Under the pieces are notes generated by a model. The model was not told the DNA's origin. It saw nothing but the letters and a program-made list of their open reading frames with translations, and searched no databases. Both the position numbers and the translations under genes were made by a program. DNA of 64,000 bases from Rallus limicola (lineage: Eukaryota > Chordata > Aves > Gruiformes > Rallidae). Within the stretch, counting starts at the first letter, position 1. The number at the start of each line of letters is the position of its first letter. This document shows positions 43,001 to 58,000 of this stretch, piece by piece. Location of the stretch: positions 53,568,179-53,632,178 of the forward strand of contig JAKCOZ010000003.1 of the NCBI GenBank assembly GCA_022605955.1, read 5' to 3'.

Positions 43001-46000
43001 AAACAGGCTGAGATTCACTATTAATTTCCTTCATTTTAGCTTTCTTTGCCCCTGTCCCTGCAGTGCATTCCTGCCTCTCCCTTTCTTCTGTCTCAGTTCT
43101 TGTTTGGCCTCAAAATGGAGTATGTCAGTGTACCAAGCCAGCAGGAAATTGAGCTGGCAAAATAGCCAGATTTGTGATCTGAACCAGGCAGTGAAGAGGC
43201 ATTTCATTTTGTTCACACATGGAGTTTATAGAACAACAAACTACCAGATGAAGGTGAGGAGAAGCTGGCAGCTTGAGGATGGTAGCAAGACCTGACAAAT
43301 ATAATCACCTAGCAGGTAAGTGAGGTGGAACAACAGGACAGGGAAAGCAAGGAACTGACCTAGCAATTCCCTTACCAGTGAAACAGAAATGGTTTTAGTT
43401 GTTCTTCAGGAACAAGGGATTTCCTGCGATCTTGTTTATTTCTCTTACTTGTATTTTTCTCTTCTCCCTTAAAAAATGTATTGCTCCTTATGCTCTTTGA
43501 ATCCCATTATTTTGAAGAGAAAATGAATTTACAGCTAACCAGAATGTTATTTTTTTTTTTAAGATTTTCTATAGGGAGTCAAAGTAGAGCTTTCTCATTA
43601 GTTGAGCTTTCCTGATCTCTTTACATTTCAACCTGTCCTTAATATTTCTAGTAAGATAATGTACAGTATAGTGTGAAAAGGAGGACACATAGGTGGTTGT
43701 TTGGTTTTTTAAAAAATTCTTTTAATGCCACAAATGGAATCAGTTTCTGTCTTGAATATGGTCTAGGAGGACAAGATCTTCATACTAGGCTAAGTTTCTA
43801 AAACATTCCTATATTTATTACAGTTATCCATCAAGTTTTGTACTTATTCCTCTGGAGAGACATGAAAATAAGAGGATTCAGAGCCAGTGTCAAAGTATAA
43901 GATGAAACTAGTATCCTCACAACAGTCCAAGTTACATCAGCATTCTAAGAGAAATGGTCATTTTCTGGCCTGACAGCTGCTGTGAGTATCCGTACCAGAA
44001 GAGGGCAGCCCCACCAAGGCCTCCAATGGTGACATCAATGAGACCGTCGTCATTTAAATCCATTTCTCCATGCACAGACTGACCAAAAAATTTCACTGTT
44101 TCTCCATCTCCACCTGATGCAATACGCTGTGAAAAGCATTAAGAGGTTTATGCAATGCATATTGAAGGATTTTATCAGAACACTCAAGACATATTTGTTG
44201 GCAGTTAAATGGCTTTTAGAGTCTTTAAATATATTGAATTTTCATTACAATACTCCTAAAATGGTTACCATGGTGATGAACCACTATAAATTTTCAGAAA
44301 TCTACTTTTCTGGCTTTACGGAACATTTCAAAAGGCTTCTAATAAAAACATGCAAATACACTTTTTAACATTATTAGAGTCAAATTCAGCTAAATCAGAC
44401 TGAGTTTAAAAGTGCAAGGCATTTTAAAAAAGAACCTGTCATGACAGGTGAAGTCAAAATTTGATTCTATGTTGGAAAGACATGGGAAAACAGGATTTGT
44501 TCTACATATACTTAGAGTGGCTGCCAAGCTGTAAAGTTTTACTTCATACCTGTGCATATTTTTTACTGATTGTGTTGCCACGGCCATGATAAATATAAAC
44601 AGCTCCCCGATGATCATCCTCTAAGGGAGAACCTATTACAATGTCATTATACCCATCAAGGTTGAGATCCTTCACCGCAGCAATTGCAGTCCCGAAGCGA
44701 GCACCGCAAGGCTCATTCTTAAGAACTTTGCAGGTGTCCTGTTTTAGCGGCGAACAGCATGTTTGCTTTACAGGTTCAAGACTCATCTGATATTCAAACT
44801 TTGTCTGTGAAAGAACAGATTCAGAGTTTGTGGCTTTCCATCAACATTTTAGCTGTGCGGGCTTTTAAGAGCTCCTGTCCAGAGGACTGATGAATTAAAT
44901 GAAACAATTACATCCTGTACTTAGTGACTGAGAGCAGGGTAGAAACCTTGATTCTGTGACTATAATTGAAACATTCTTTCTGAGCAGTGTGTGTGAAAGA
45001 CATTCTTGCTCTTTCTGCATCTAGATACTTTTGCATATTTCTTGAAGTTAGAGGTTCACAGGAAAGTGTAGTTTCATAACAATATTTGGATGTTATTCTA
45101 AGAAAACCACTTCATTCTTAAGATAATGTAGAGTTCTTCTAATGGCATTTTCTTAATTTGAAAAGAAAACCAAGCTTCTGATGAAACACAGATGCCAATA
45201 TTCTTATTCCAGAAAAAAAGGCAGCATTTCTCTTACATAGAAGGAGTTCCATCCTCATATTCCATGGCCTAACATATACATATTTTGGGTCTAGTGTGTA
45301 TCCTAGACCAAAACTATATGTACAGTGGTATATAACCAATCTTTCCATGAGTTCCATGTTAGAGATTAGCAGGAACAAGCAGTTGATGCATCTCCTTTAT
45401 CTGGAAATGCATAAAAGGAAGCACAGGAAAAACAAATTTCAAACCCTCACATTAAGAGAGGACATGGAATTCTTGTTTTCTTGCCAAACCTATTCACCAG
45501 TAATTTGTTGTTAGCAACCTGTATGTAGAAACTGGAAGAATTCCTTGTTAAATACATCCAGTCTCTTCAGGTCCTCTTCTTGCAATAGTATTTTAGGAGA
45601 CCATCATTGCTAGAATAGTAACTGTTATAACAATACACAATGGCACTAGACTAAAAGAAGAAAAAAAGAAGAAAAAGTATGCATAGACTTCGGAAGGAGA
45701 GATGTCAGGTTAATAAGGTGAGATGTAGCTGGTATATTCCTCACTCTAGTTGTGACATGGTTAAAAGCAGTTGGATGTATGGAATTTAGTTCTAGGTTGG
45801 AAAGCAAGTCACAAGGATACTGGAGCACACATTTTTAGGAAGAATAAGTCCCACTGTTCCCTCATTGTCAAAATCACGCTTCTCTTTTTTTCAACAGGTC
45901 ATCTTCCCCAGCTAAAATTATCATATTTCTTTAAAATAAGGATATGAAGACAATAAGGAACATGTCTGTTTCTGGTCAATAATCAGCATCCTTACCTTGT

Positions 46001-49000
46001 TCAGACCATAAACATATACTTTGCCTTGCTCCTCCTTCTCAGTTCCCATAAACATAGGAGCTCCAACAAGAAGAAGGTCTGTAAATGAGTCTCTATCAAT
46101 GTCAATTGTGGTAATAACACCCCCAAAGTATGACCCAATCTGCAGGAAAATACAATGCATAAATCAGACAAATTCAGCAACAACCTGCAATGTTTCCTGT
46201 TCAGAGACATGCTTTATGGTAGCTTAACCAAATGTTAACCATGAGGTTGAAATTTTCTGTGCTATCAAGATGATCTTTTTGGTCTGTTTGCCTTTGAAGC
46301 TTGTTTTCTGTTTTAGGGTCTGTTGCTAGGTTTTTGGTTTTTATTTTTTTTAAGACTGATCCATTCACCTTTCAACCTTCTTGAATCTGAAAGGTGCAAA
46401 TGGTGCTATCTGCTAGAGGGAGTAAGTAGGATGTCCTAAGGCAGCATTTGAATAGAAATGTCTTGGTGAAGCTCGTTTTCTTTTCAATCTCAACCGTCAT
46501 ACATAGAAGTAGCAAAATTAGTGGTCTTGGGCTCGGAGTGGAAAAAGGTAGGATAGTGAGCAAAAGCTCTGGGACAATACAGTGCAGTGTCCAAAATTCA
46601 TAAATTGCCACTAAAAGTGGAGGAACAAGATCTACACAAAGAGCTAGATCCTTCATTGACTGGGTAGAAGGTATGGGATTTATCTGACTGCATTTGCTTT
46701 ACAGTTAAGCTAGGTACTAGGCATGCTATATTTCCTTTGCACACAACATGAGAAGCAGTCCCTTCTAGTGCAAGATCCATCTCCTCTCATAGAAGATGCT
46801 TCAAGTAGGCCAGATCCCTCAAACCTCAAAAATGTCTTCTTTCTTTCATTGACTCTGAAAGGATTTTTTTGATTAGCTGAGTGAAAATTAGGTAGCCTAA
46901 ATTATCCTGAAAGTATTATCCTGCAGTCTGGGGAGACCTCAGTAGGCAGGTCTTTCAACCTTCATCTGCATAATATTATACTACCGACTTCAATTATGTG
47001 ATTATATGTTGGGTTTTTTCCCTGCAGGAGCAGCTCTCAGACAGATACAACAAGTAGCTATTTGATATTTCACAGTGATCCAGCTGATGCTGTCACACAG
47101 AACATTTCTTGTTGCACCAATTTCTTGCCAGTGATGTACCCCTTCTTCTCTGCAGACAAAGAGAATTGCAAGTACAGGGGTAGCTACCACAGCTTGACAC
47201 TGGTGAAGCTTTAAGCCTCAAACAGAAGATTTCCAAGGGCCTCTGACTACTGTAGAGTTGGCTTTCCATTATTTACTGTACCAGAACATCTACCTAACCC
47301 TTCCCTCTGATCTTGCTTACAACTCTCACTTTCATTTGCTCATCTGATAGTGAGTCCTGGTTTGAAATCAATGTTTCTGTTTCTCATGCTATATTCCTCC
47401 CTTATGTTAACAATGAATTCATACTTACTTGTTCTCCATTTAACCTCTGAAGTACTTGTACCTCTCTTCCTTCCATTTTATAAATGATAACTTGGCCGGT
47501 GTGATTGTATCGTGGTTGTCCCGCTATGTACAGTACACCTCCAGGTGTCAAGGCTGAATTCACAGTATATCCTAGGAAGCAGAAAAAAAAGAAAGATGCA
47601 GTACACACTGAATGCATCAGAAATACTTGCTGTGATTCAGACTCTTTTAAGGCTTATTTTACAACTAGATGTTTAGCCCTACTTATGATAAATAATAACA
47701 GCAGAGTTAATTAAAAGAGTTAGGTATTTGCCTACAGTCTGAAAGTCAAGAGCATCACTGTGTTGTTAAACGTGTTCCCAGGCTGGTGAGTCACATTCAC
47801 ATTGCCATTCTCACACAGTGTAAGAATATGACGGTACTGATGAAATAACAAGTGAACAGCTGGTTGGAAAGCTACTTTTAAAGAGCAGCTGTCAATGGCT
47901 CACTGCCGAACTCATAGATTCTTCCAAATGTGATTTTGGGGGTGTTCTGAACCTAGTGCTGCTTAATGCTAACAAAAATTTAACAATTTGGGTGAAGGAA
48001 GACTTAAAAAATTGAAAAGACTTAATCAAAACTGTATCAGGGTTGAAAGTATTATGGATCCAAGTTTAAAATTAATTCACCAAATCTGACATATAAAAAT
48101 AGATAATGCAAAGAAGGCAAACTGTACTTAGTGAAAAAACTTAAATTATTCTAGTGTTTAGTTTTCACCAGTGAAAATGTGGCTTAGATAAGATAACAGA
48201 ATGCAAGAACTAGAGCAGAGAGCAAGGCTACTGATGAGAAGGCTGAGGGAAGAACCATGGCCTGCCAAATCATAAAACATTATTAATAAGACTGTGGTAA
48301 ACAGTTGTTCTTGTCCATTGAGTGTCAGAAATCAGCTTAATTGTAAGAAAAGATTTAGACTGAGTATTGTATAAAACCTTTTGATTATCAAGACAGAAAA
48401 ACTTCATAAGAATACTTGAGGAATCCGTAAAATCTCTGAAGAGATTAGACAATTGTATTAGGTCTGTAAGTGTTTGGACTAGGATTTTATTATAGAAGTA
48501 GTGGATCTTTTTTTAAAAAAAGGACATGAAAATCATACAGTAGATATTTCCACACAGCATGCATTTTCCCAGGCTCCTAGAATATAATACTCTGTAAGAT
48601 AGTTTTTGTAAATTACATTTGAGAGAGGTCTTGGAGCATTTGTCAAAAAGTTTTATAAGATGGGCTATTTCTCTTACCTAGATAGGCTGCAAGGGGTTCA
48701 TTTTTTTCTGAATGCCTGTCACGAAAAGTGTCATTAGTTGGCATTGAAATACCACTGTCCTTCACCATGAGCACTGTGCCATTCCAGTCATATGCTCCAA
48801 CTGCTCCAAGCATGATCCAGTCCTTATGCAGAGAAAAACAAAAAGCCTGTTCTCCATGTGAACGATCTTTAGAGGTTCACTGATGATGATGCACACATTT
48901 GGGTAATGTTTCCTGTATAGTTATATATTTAGCTCTTTCATACTATGGCCCCCACAATCATAGTGAGTCTCCCATTTTTTGTTACAAATGCACCCAACTT

Positions 49001-52000
49001 AAAAAAGAAAAAAACCCACCAAAACAAACCCCAGAAAGCAAAAGGGCCATTGAGGAAAAGCAGTGTAATGAAACACAGCTGCTACAACTTCAGCCCACCA
49101 TTTCAAGCTAAAAAAAAGCTGAAAGCAAAGCACATCAGAGAATACAAAGCTTACATGCATTCTTCAAACAAACTTTGAAAAACTTGAACTTTACTCTGTT
49201 GATTCTGTGAATCTTGTATATCCTGCAAGAGCCTTCTGTCAGTGAGAAGTTGTTGGCTGACCTTTCCTGCTTAAAAGCATGAATGTAGCTTTCTAGGTAA
49301 GATAAGCAGCAGAGACCCTGCATCTGTCAATCCATCAAGGACTGCAGATCCACTTCTGAAGTGAGCTTCTGGTGAGAGCTGGTCAGTTGTTTGTGATCTT
49401 CAAGAACATGCTCTACCAGATAATCTTAAAAAATCATCCTTGTTTCTAAAGCAGGATACACCATCTGAAGAATCAGTGTAATGTAGTGCAGAGAGTAAAA
49501 ATAAATTTCATTTGTGTGTGTTAGTGGATAAGTTTCATCACAATGGGTATGTTTTGATATTTCAAGAATAAATAAAATACATAGAGAGTGATTTTCCGCT
49601 GATGCAAATTCCCAGGTTTTTTTTTGCATCCCAGGGTAATAAATGTTCAATGTGCTAGGAGAACTAAGAACATGTTCTGTTTCTAATATTACAGATTATA
49701 AACATGACATAATTATCCTTTTTATGTATATTTTGTCTGCATTTCAGCAATGCAATTTCAATTTACGCATCATATAGAGAACAGGTTTGTAGTTCACAGA
49801 AGCACAGAATAGTTTGGGTTGGAAGGGACCTCAAAGCCTATCCAGTTCCAACCCTTCTGCCATGGGTAGGGACACTCTCCACTAGACCAGGGTGCCCAAA
49901 GCCCCATCCAGCCTGGCTTTGAACACTGCCAGGAAGGGGGCAGCCACAGCTTCTCTCAGCAGCCTCAGAGTGAAGAATTTCTAATGACAAATCTATCCAA
50001 TTTCAGTTTAGAAATGTTGCCCCTTGTCCTGTCATTATAGACCCTGGTACAAAGGCTTACTCTGTCTTTCTTAACATATTTCAGACTAATCTCCTGATAT
50101 AAAGTTCTAATGGGGCATTAAATTTAGACTTCATGTGAAGAAGGTACTTTTTCTTTTCAGCTTTCAGCATTTATAATCAATCTTTACATAAATTTTTACA
50201 AACAAACCCTAACTGGTTTATGGGAAATTTCCAACAGTAAATGAGACTTTGCAAAGAATTCTGAAATACTCATTCCATATTCATGCCATCACTAACAAAA
50301 ATGTACTTTGTAAGAGAACTATTTTCAAACAGTTTGTTTACCTGAGAATAATGAGCGCTGAAACCAGCTTGAGACATTTCCATTTCAAATGAGGCAGCCT
50401 GCTGGTCTGTTGTTGCTATTAAACAGAAAAAAAAAAGTTTCAAAAACAAATTAGTTTCAGTCTGAAAAAGTATCTGAGGAGTGTAATGAAAATGCTCATA
50501 TGATATGATTGCAAGATTAACTAGAATTTCCTGTGAATATAGTTTGCCATAGATTTTTTATATTAAATACAGAAATTAAGATCTGGTTAAGTGCTACCAT
50601 GAAGTATGGGAGTTTCCATTTTAAGATTGTGTCTCAGAACTTGTCCAAGAAATATTTCTGGGCTAAAACTGACCAGATTTGACCTCAGGCTAATGGTAAA
50701 TATGTTTGGAATGTTTGATTAATATGGTTAAGCCATTTTCCACTTGAGCTAAGTGAACAATAAAACACCAGCCATGTAACCCTGGCCTTGTATTCAAGCA
50801 ACTAAAAATTAATAGGCAGCTGGTAGAACTTTAAATGAAAAACACTTGATGTTTGTATGAACCTTTGCAAAAAACAACATAGGAAAATTTCAACTGTCCA
50901 AGATTCATAAGGCTCCAGGAAGGGCTCAGATACTATAATCCTGCCCAGAAAGTTACATGAAAACCTTCCTGTTATTCTTAAGTGACTCTGAATAAAAAAG
51001 GTAACAGGTGATTTAGACTTGCTAAAGTACCATGTCAGGTAGGCATATGATAGTTATTAAACTCTGGCGGGCTGCTTTGCTCCCAGGTACACTTGGAATA
51101 TCATCAGGGAAGAGCAAGGTCTACCTTTTCCTGTACTTAAAAGCAATACTCAAGGATTGTTTTGCCACCTTAAGCACCGCAGGCAAGGTAACGGTAGTCT
51201 GTGTATTGATTTTTTCCTTGACAGCAAGATAGGGGAATGAGCAGTAGAGGGGAACTATGAAATCTGCTCTGGTTCTCGCCCAGGAAGAGTTCACAATTTG
51301 CTGAGTGCTGAGGCAAACCTCCAACTGTGTGAATGAAACTGAGGCACAGCAAGTCATGGCTGCATGAATTTCAGGCATCTGGATGATTAAATAATACTGA
51401 ACTTTTGATACTCAGCAACTAAACCACAGAGGTTGCTCCCTGGGACATGATGTCTTTGCTTATTGTTGGGATTTATAGCCAGTCATAGGAAGGAGACATG
51501 ATCTCAAACACAAAATGTTTGACACAAAAACAAAAGCAGTAATGTTTCACAAGATGTAGTTGCTTTGCTAAATCTGAAAAAGTCCTTTTTAAGCATAAAA
51601 CTCTTAAGTTTCACATTTGCTGATAATGTTTTTAAGCAGTAAAGGATGCTCCTTAATGAGTTGAGAAAGACAGGACTCTCAGAGTCTGAGGCAGAGGACA
51701 ATGCTGGTACTGTTGATGTGTGCAGCTATGAGTGATGCTTAGATAACAACCCCCAGTCCAGATTTCCATTGAGTTTCAAACTGCCAAGCATCGTACAAAG
51801 GATATTTTGTGTAAAAACATTTATACGTGCCTACGGGTTGGATAAAACATAAAATTGCTGTTAAAACCAGAAGTCCCTGCCATGAGACACAGAAGCATAT
51901 GAAAAAGATTATGTGTAAATATCCACTGGCTGTCAAGTATGGGTTTTTGTTGGATTTGATTTTCCAAATCTCTCTCAATTTTCCCTTTGCATTTTTTAAA

Positions 52001-55000
52001 GGCCAAAACCAAAACGAAAACAAGAAAAATACAAGAAAAAAAAAAATCAGGTATACTACTATACTAGCAAGAGACCATTTAGATTGAGAATTTTAACAGA
52101 CTCAGATACAGAATTTCAAGAATTGAGGTTCCTGTAACAGAAGTTGAATCAGCTACACTGTATGGGGTTAATTAATCTTTTCCACACTGCACACATCCAT
52201 AAACTGGATTGTCACCAGAAAGTTGGGTGGGACAGAATTAATCTGCTTTTCTCCCTTGCCACAAAAATGCATACATGGACACAGTTACAAATCTGGTATA
52301 ACTCCAGAAATGCTTTGGAATTGAACAGAAAACCATACCTGAAGAATGAACAGAAACTGGTTTAGTCAGCATCTTCTAGTTCCATCCCTACCAACTCACA
52401 GGAGAAATTCAACCTTGATAGGTTTTGACAAAAAGCTAAGATCCTATTTTCAGTTTCTGTTCTGATTCCCTTGCAGCCAGAATATGTTATTTCTGGGACT
52501 TTCACAGGTGGAGGAGGTGACACTTCTTGTTTCATATCATTGCTGTCTTGTATAGAAATCTTAGCACTTCTCTGAGCTCCTACTGAAAATATGGAAATCA
52601 AGAAGCCTTTTGGGAATGGTGAAATTATCTAGCTTGTCTCATGGTGTGGATGAAAATAGTTTTCTATATTTTTTTGTTTCAAAGTTATGTTTTCTGTAAT
52701 TCAGCCATGTCTATATAAAATAAAAATTGAAAATATATCAAGACAAAAATATCCTAAATTTTTTTAGTGTGTTTATGCTAAACTAAAAGAAATAATATTA
52801 GAGAAGTACATACTTGTTACTGCCTCTTTTGCAGAAAATTAAAGATGAACTTAAGGAGTACTGCAAATGTTGTTGATATTTAAGCAGTAAAATATGTTTA
52901 AACTATCAAAATACTGAATGAAGGCCACGATGATGACAATTAGTCATTTCAAACCTATCATATAAACATGTAACATTTATACAATATAATTAAAGTTTAA
53001 TCAGCATCAACATAATTAAATTTAAAAAAATATTTTATTAAGCTACAGACCTTGTTTAATGTTTGAATGTTTTGTAACTTCTTATGATTAGAGGAATAAA
53101 TTAATAAAGTCAATGGAATGGTTAGAGCTCATGATACAAAGCATTCCCCAACAGCATGGATTCAAGCCAGCACTGATTGCTAAAAGGGAAAATGTTGAGA
53201 GCAACAAACTGAGACCATCTCTTCCAGTGGCATCGGGTTGTTCAAAAGGTTGAAACCTTGAATTTGAGTACACCAACATCCTCAGACTCAGTTGTGTTAG
53301 GTCTTACAGCCCTTATTTGTTGTCATGACCAGCAGCAGGTGGTTAACTTTTTATTCTATATTCATTATATTTTATTCTACTAATGAGAGACAACTATTTT
53401 CCTCACTTTTCTAGAAGTACAAAGCACAAATTGAGGACTAATTTTTCAATTTCTGTTTGAGCAACTGTTTTTTCCACTGAGTGTATTCTTCCTGGCAAGC
53501 TGGGACTCAACAAGAGTCTCCTATTCAATGAACTTCAAAGTACTCAGTAAGCTTAAGTAGGCTAAACTTTGGGCTTTACAAAGATTACACTCTCCTCAAA
53601 TTAATGTGTTTCAAAAGTGAGGAAACAAAATTTTCCACAAAGTAAAGAGGTAGGAACATATGAACTTGGAAAAATAGTAATATTTGATCAAGCCAAATGA
53701 TACACTAAAACACAACACAACCAATGTGAGAAATACAGCTCCAATGTAAAAAAAAAAACCTTTAGAATACTCTGGCATATTTGTACTATTTCTTGTCTTC
53801 TGAGTCAACTTTATCTGTTGTTGCAGCTGTAAACTGCGTTATTCCTTTACTTGGAAAGCTGAGATGTTGGGAAAAAAAAAAGTCCAAAGAAACGGATGTT
53901 TTCTTTGTACAACATAAATCTTTTCAGAGTTCTCCAGTACAGTTTATAACTAATAAACTCAGTCTTCTGTTACCACTAGTGTGCTTGAAACACACAGAGA
54001 TTTGGATAGCATTGCCTAATTTGGATTGAGAATGTAAGAAGTCATTACAAGGAAATGACTTTTCTGTGCTAAAATCTTAGTATTGTTAACATCCAAAGGA
54101 AACATATCTTGTCAACTCTTGTACCAAGTCCATGTTAATGTGCATAGCAAGGTAATATGCTGTATTTAACAACCAACAAAAAAGAGAACCTAAAGATATA
54201 GGCAGACAAACACATGATCATGGGGTAATCAGGATATTGTCTAGTAATGTTCTTTTACCTAAGTGAATGTAACATCACGTTTACCCCAGCTATAGCAGTA
54301 ATTGTTACTTACTTCACATCATTATCTATGTTTTTGGTATCTACTGTAAAATATTTTTATGATCTGAATGAACAAAATACCTGCATAATACATTTTATGC
54401 AGCAGAAATATTGCAAAGGAAGATAAAAACAGGTGGTCTTTTATTTGTTTCAGTTGTAAACAAGCACAAAGTAAAATTTTAATAATATTATACCTTCTAG
54501 GGCAAATATTCTCTCTCCAAGTGCTTCAACAATAGTTACAAGAGCTAACTCATCTGAGACATTGAAGAAATGCTTTTCAGTAGGCTTACTGGCAATTGAT
54601 TTTATTTCCTCTACAAATTTCTCAGTACTTAAATTTCCTCTGCTGTAGCTGCCAAGAATCTATAGAGAAAAAAAAAAAAAGTGTCAAGGATACATTTTAG
54701 AATATGTTTTAAAAGATACCTTTGAGGCAAGTTGTCAGACAATATTGGGAAATAATACCTAACCTTAATTTTCTCTGTTAACCTCCCACCAAATTTATTT
54801 GAAACCACTCTTTTCCAATGAGAACAGAATTGTATGAGAAATCTTTTGCTTTTCTAAAAATACCAACAATAGAAAATAAATGGTGTGGTGTAATGTCCAC
54901 TATCTGGAACTATGCTTTTTTTTAATCCTTCTTCATAAAATTCTAATGATCTACTCTGTGATTTACTGAAGTAGACCTTAATTTAGGGAAAAAACACAGC

Positions 55001-58000
55001 ACCGCTCAAACCAGAATACAGAATTGCACTGACTTCAGCATAGGTACCATCAGTTCTTTTAAAAACATGGTATGTGAGCAATTACTGACAAGTTGACTGG
55101 GCATAAAATAATGTTTGCAATTTTTTTGGGTGCAAATTTGCCTTATAAATACACATAAATCAACATTGCATTCACTATTAGCAATTCCATCAAAGTGCAA
55201 AACTTCAGATTTGATTTGCAGTTTTAACACTATCACTGTAAAAATGAATCAGAAGACAACTACTCAATTCGCAGACCGACAAATCTATTTAATAAAAAAA
55301 GTACTCTATACACTTACTTTTATTTGTGAGGGAAATAAAAAACAAACTTCTATGTTCTAGCATTCCTGAAAATGGAACAATTAAAAATTTTGTTCTGGTC
55401 AGGGATTTTATCACTAAGAATTATTGTGGCTTAAAGGGATGTCTTTTTCTTTAATTATTCCTAGCTTTGTGAAGAAAACCACTGAAAATTTAATTATTTT
55501 GTCTATCTTTAAACTGAAGATACCATCTTTCTTGAAGTTGCATGGTTCCATATCACATCATTGTACCAAGACTAAGAAGGTTAAGAATGGAAAAGGAACG
55601 AGCTGACATACCTTCAAAATTAGCAAGAGAAAATATAATTTGCGTATAGAATACACAAATACATGGGAGATTTCACACCAAATCTATCACTGATGCTAGA
55701 TGGGCCCACCTCCATCAGGTTTAGCCTCTCATTCTGCTATTAAGTTTGCTTAACATGAAAATGACAACTTTAGAATGCCAGAACACAAATAGTCATAGTA
55801 ATAATGGTTTCTGTTGATGGCTTACATTTCTTTTTTCTTTCTTTCTTTTTTTTTTTTTTTTTGAAAAGTAGGTAATGCATCTATAGAAACTGTTTAGAAG
55901 ATCTGAACAAATCCACTTTGTTCAGTGCTGCTCTTAACAAAAAGGATTTGATTTTATACTGCCCCTTTTTCCTTCTTCTTCACATGCACACACACCTGTC
56001 ATCTACAGGATGACAGATAGATTGCTTTTTCTTATGTGGTAAAAAATCAGAAAGCAATTTTTTTATGTTTTTTTTTTTAATCTTCTTTCTTTTTTTCCTC
56101 TTTTAAATGATTATATTTCCATAAAGATTCTGTGAAATGAACTTTTAAACCGAAATTACATTTGGAAGATGAAACATGCTCTTAAGATTCTGAATTTTCC
56201 CATTAAATTTCACTTACCGCAATAGCAAATCTCTGTATGTTTTCACCTTCACAATTATCAATCACTTCTTTTAATCTGTAGTTGTCATGTGATTCCCCAT
56301 CAGTCACAATAACCATTACTTTTTGTACTCCTCTTCGTGCACCGTGAGCCTCGGTAAAAGCCTCTTTCCTAAAGCGAGCATAAAGTGTTTGGAGAAAGGC
56401 AATCTCAGCATTTAGCACATGAATTGTATTTGCATAGTCAACCAGAAACTAAAAAGATTTTCTATTAACTCAGAAGCAGGAAAAGGAGATTAATATTAAT
56501 CATGAATGACTACAAACAATTGGAACTTACATGAGTATTCACAGGCAGTGTCACAAGCATTCATCCACTCTCTCATTTTAGAGAAACAGCAGAAAATACA
56601 ATGCTGGAGAGTGGAAAATTCTTCCCCTCTCCAAATAAACTTCTGGCACCTTAAAACAGCTTTTGGGGGTACAAAACTCCCACCTATTTTGACCCTACAT
56701 TAGCACTTCAAGTGCTCAAAGTATTTACTCAAGCTATCGGCACACCTTGGCACACCACCAGTAAGACTGGGTGCTGGGAATGTACGTGACCTGAGCGGAG
56801 GCAGGTGAGGGTGACTGGTTCAATTCTACAGCTGCAGAAGGGTAAATGGGCACCTAAACTTTGGGCAGCTGCTCACCCAGGCTCTGGAAGGAACCAGAAA
56901 AGGCAAGGCTGGAATAGGGCTGTGGAATGGAAGAAGGATGGATCAGGATTCTGGAGGAAAAGGAAGGAAATGAACTTCCTCTTCTTAGAAAAATCCCACA
57001 GAACTCTAAGTCTGGCGACATGATTGAAAGCAAAGATCTACTGCTGAGGACAGCCAAAAATGGATGGATAGGAAGAATGCAAGAACAGAGGAAGTTTCTG
57101 CTGATAGTCCTGGTGCACAGAGACTTTCTGGACCACATGTAGTTTCTGAGTATTTGGCAATTGTCAGCTGGCTCTGCTTTCATTAACTTGTTTGGACTCT
57201 CTTAAGCTTCTGCTTCGATCTAGGGAAAACATTACGGCTGACTATGTAAGATATTCAGTTGGATTTAAGACATACAAAAAAACCCTGTGGTCAGATAATA
57301 AAATTAATCAGAAAGACGCTGCTTTCTTATGCTTAGTGAATACCATATTTCACTAAATGTTTATTTGAAAAGGGTGAATGCAACTTTTTACGGAATTAAT
57401 TCATGTTGTCTTACCAGAAGAAAAATATACCAGGAAAACATTGTATGGTTTGAAACTATCTGAGAAATTTTGTGTTTACTGTCTGTTCTACAAAAGTGAG
57501 ATTTCACTTTCCCCATAAAGGAAGCATTTCTAAATGATGTTATTGCTACAACACATCTCCCAGTGATCCAGAAACTTCAAAGATGTAATATCTAAAATTT
57601 TTGGGCTTTCTGACAAGCGTGAGCTGTAATAATCTTAAATTCAGAATGAAGACAAATTAATATAAAAATGTTCAATTTTTTCCTGTTTCCTCCAAAAAAC
57701 TTAATTCCCTTCATCCCTATACACACTCAGTTCCTACCTGCTCTGTGTGGACATCAAAGATTGTCAGCCTTTTGCATAGGACTACAACCCTGCTCTCTGT
57801 CTCTTCTCTTTCCCTACTTACTCTATTCAAGACATAACTGCCTTACCAAGGTGCTATGCTAGACAGTCTCTTTATCTATCCTCCTAAATTTTGTTCACTT
57901 AACTAAAGTGAAGTCAGATGTGATCCACACCATATTTTTAATTTATAAGATCAGAATGTCACTAAATCTGTTCATGTTTGTTTCTGCCATATGCAGGATG

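Larger units (their letters stand above)
28871..50341 (-). other. ITGA1: Other ITGA1 introns
   Basis: All introns between visible exons 4 and 23 lie in this span, from about 0.1 kb (32586-32821 and 42260-42447 are among the short ones) to several kb. They hold the CR1/LTR composite at 33258-34372, a CR1 at 49793-50090, a (CAT)8 tract, homopolymers and an A/C-rich tract near 48990-49035. No additional coding exon or RNA gene was recognised. Confidence 0.7.

Noticed and set aside
42855..43295. 146-codon plus-strand open frame antisense to ITGA1
   Set aside because: Lies in an intron, resembles no known family, and has low-complexity C/T-rich translation ([11 protein letters not shown]).
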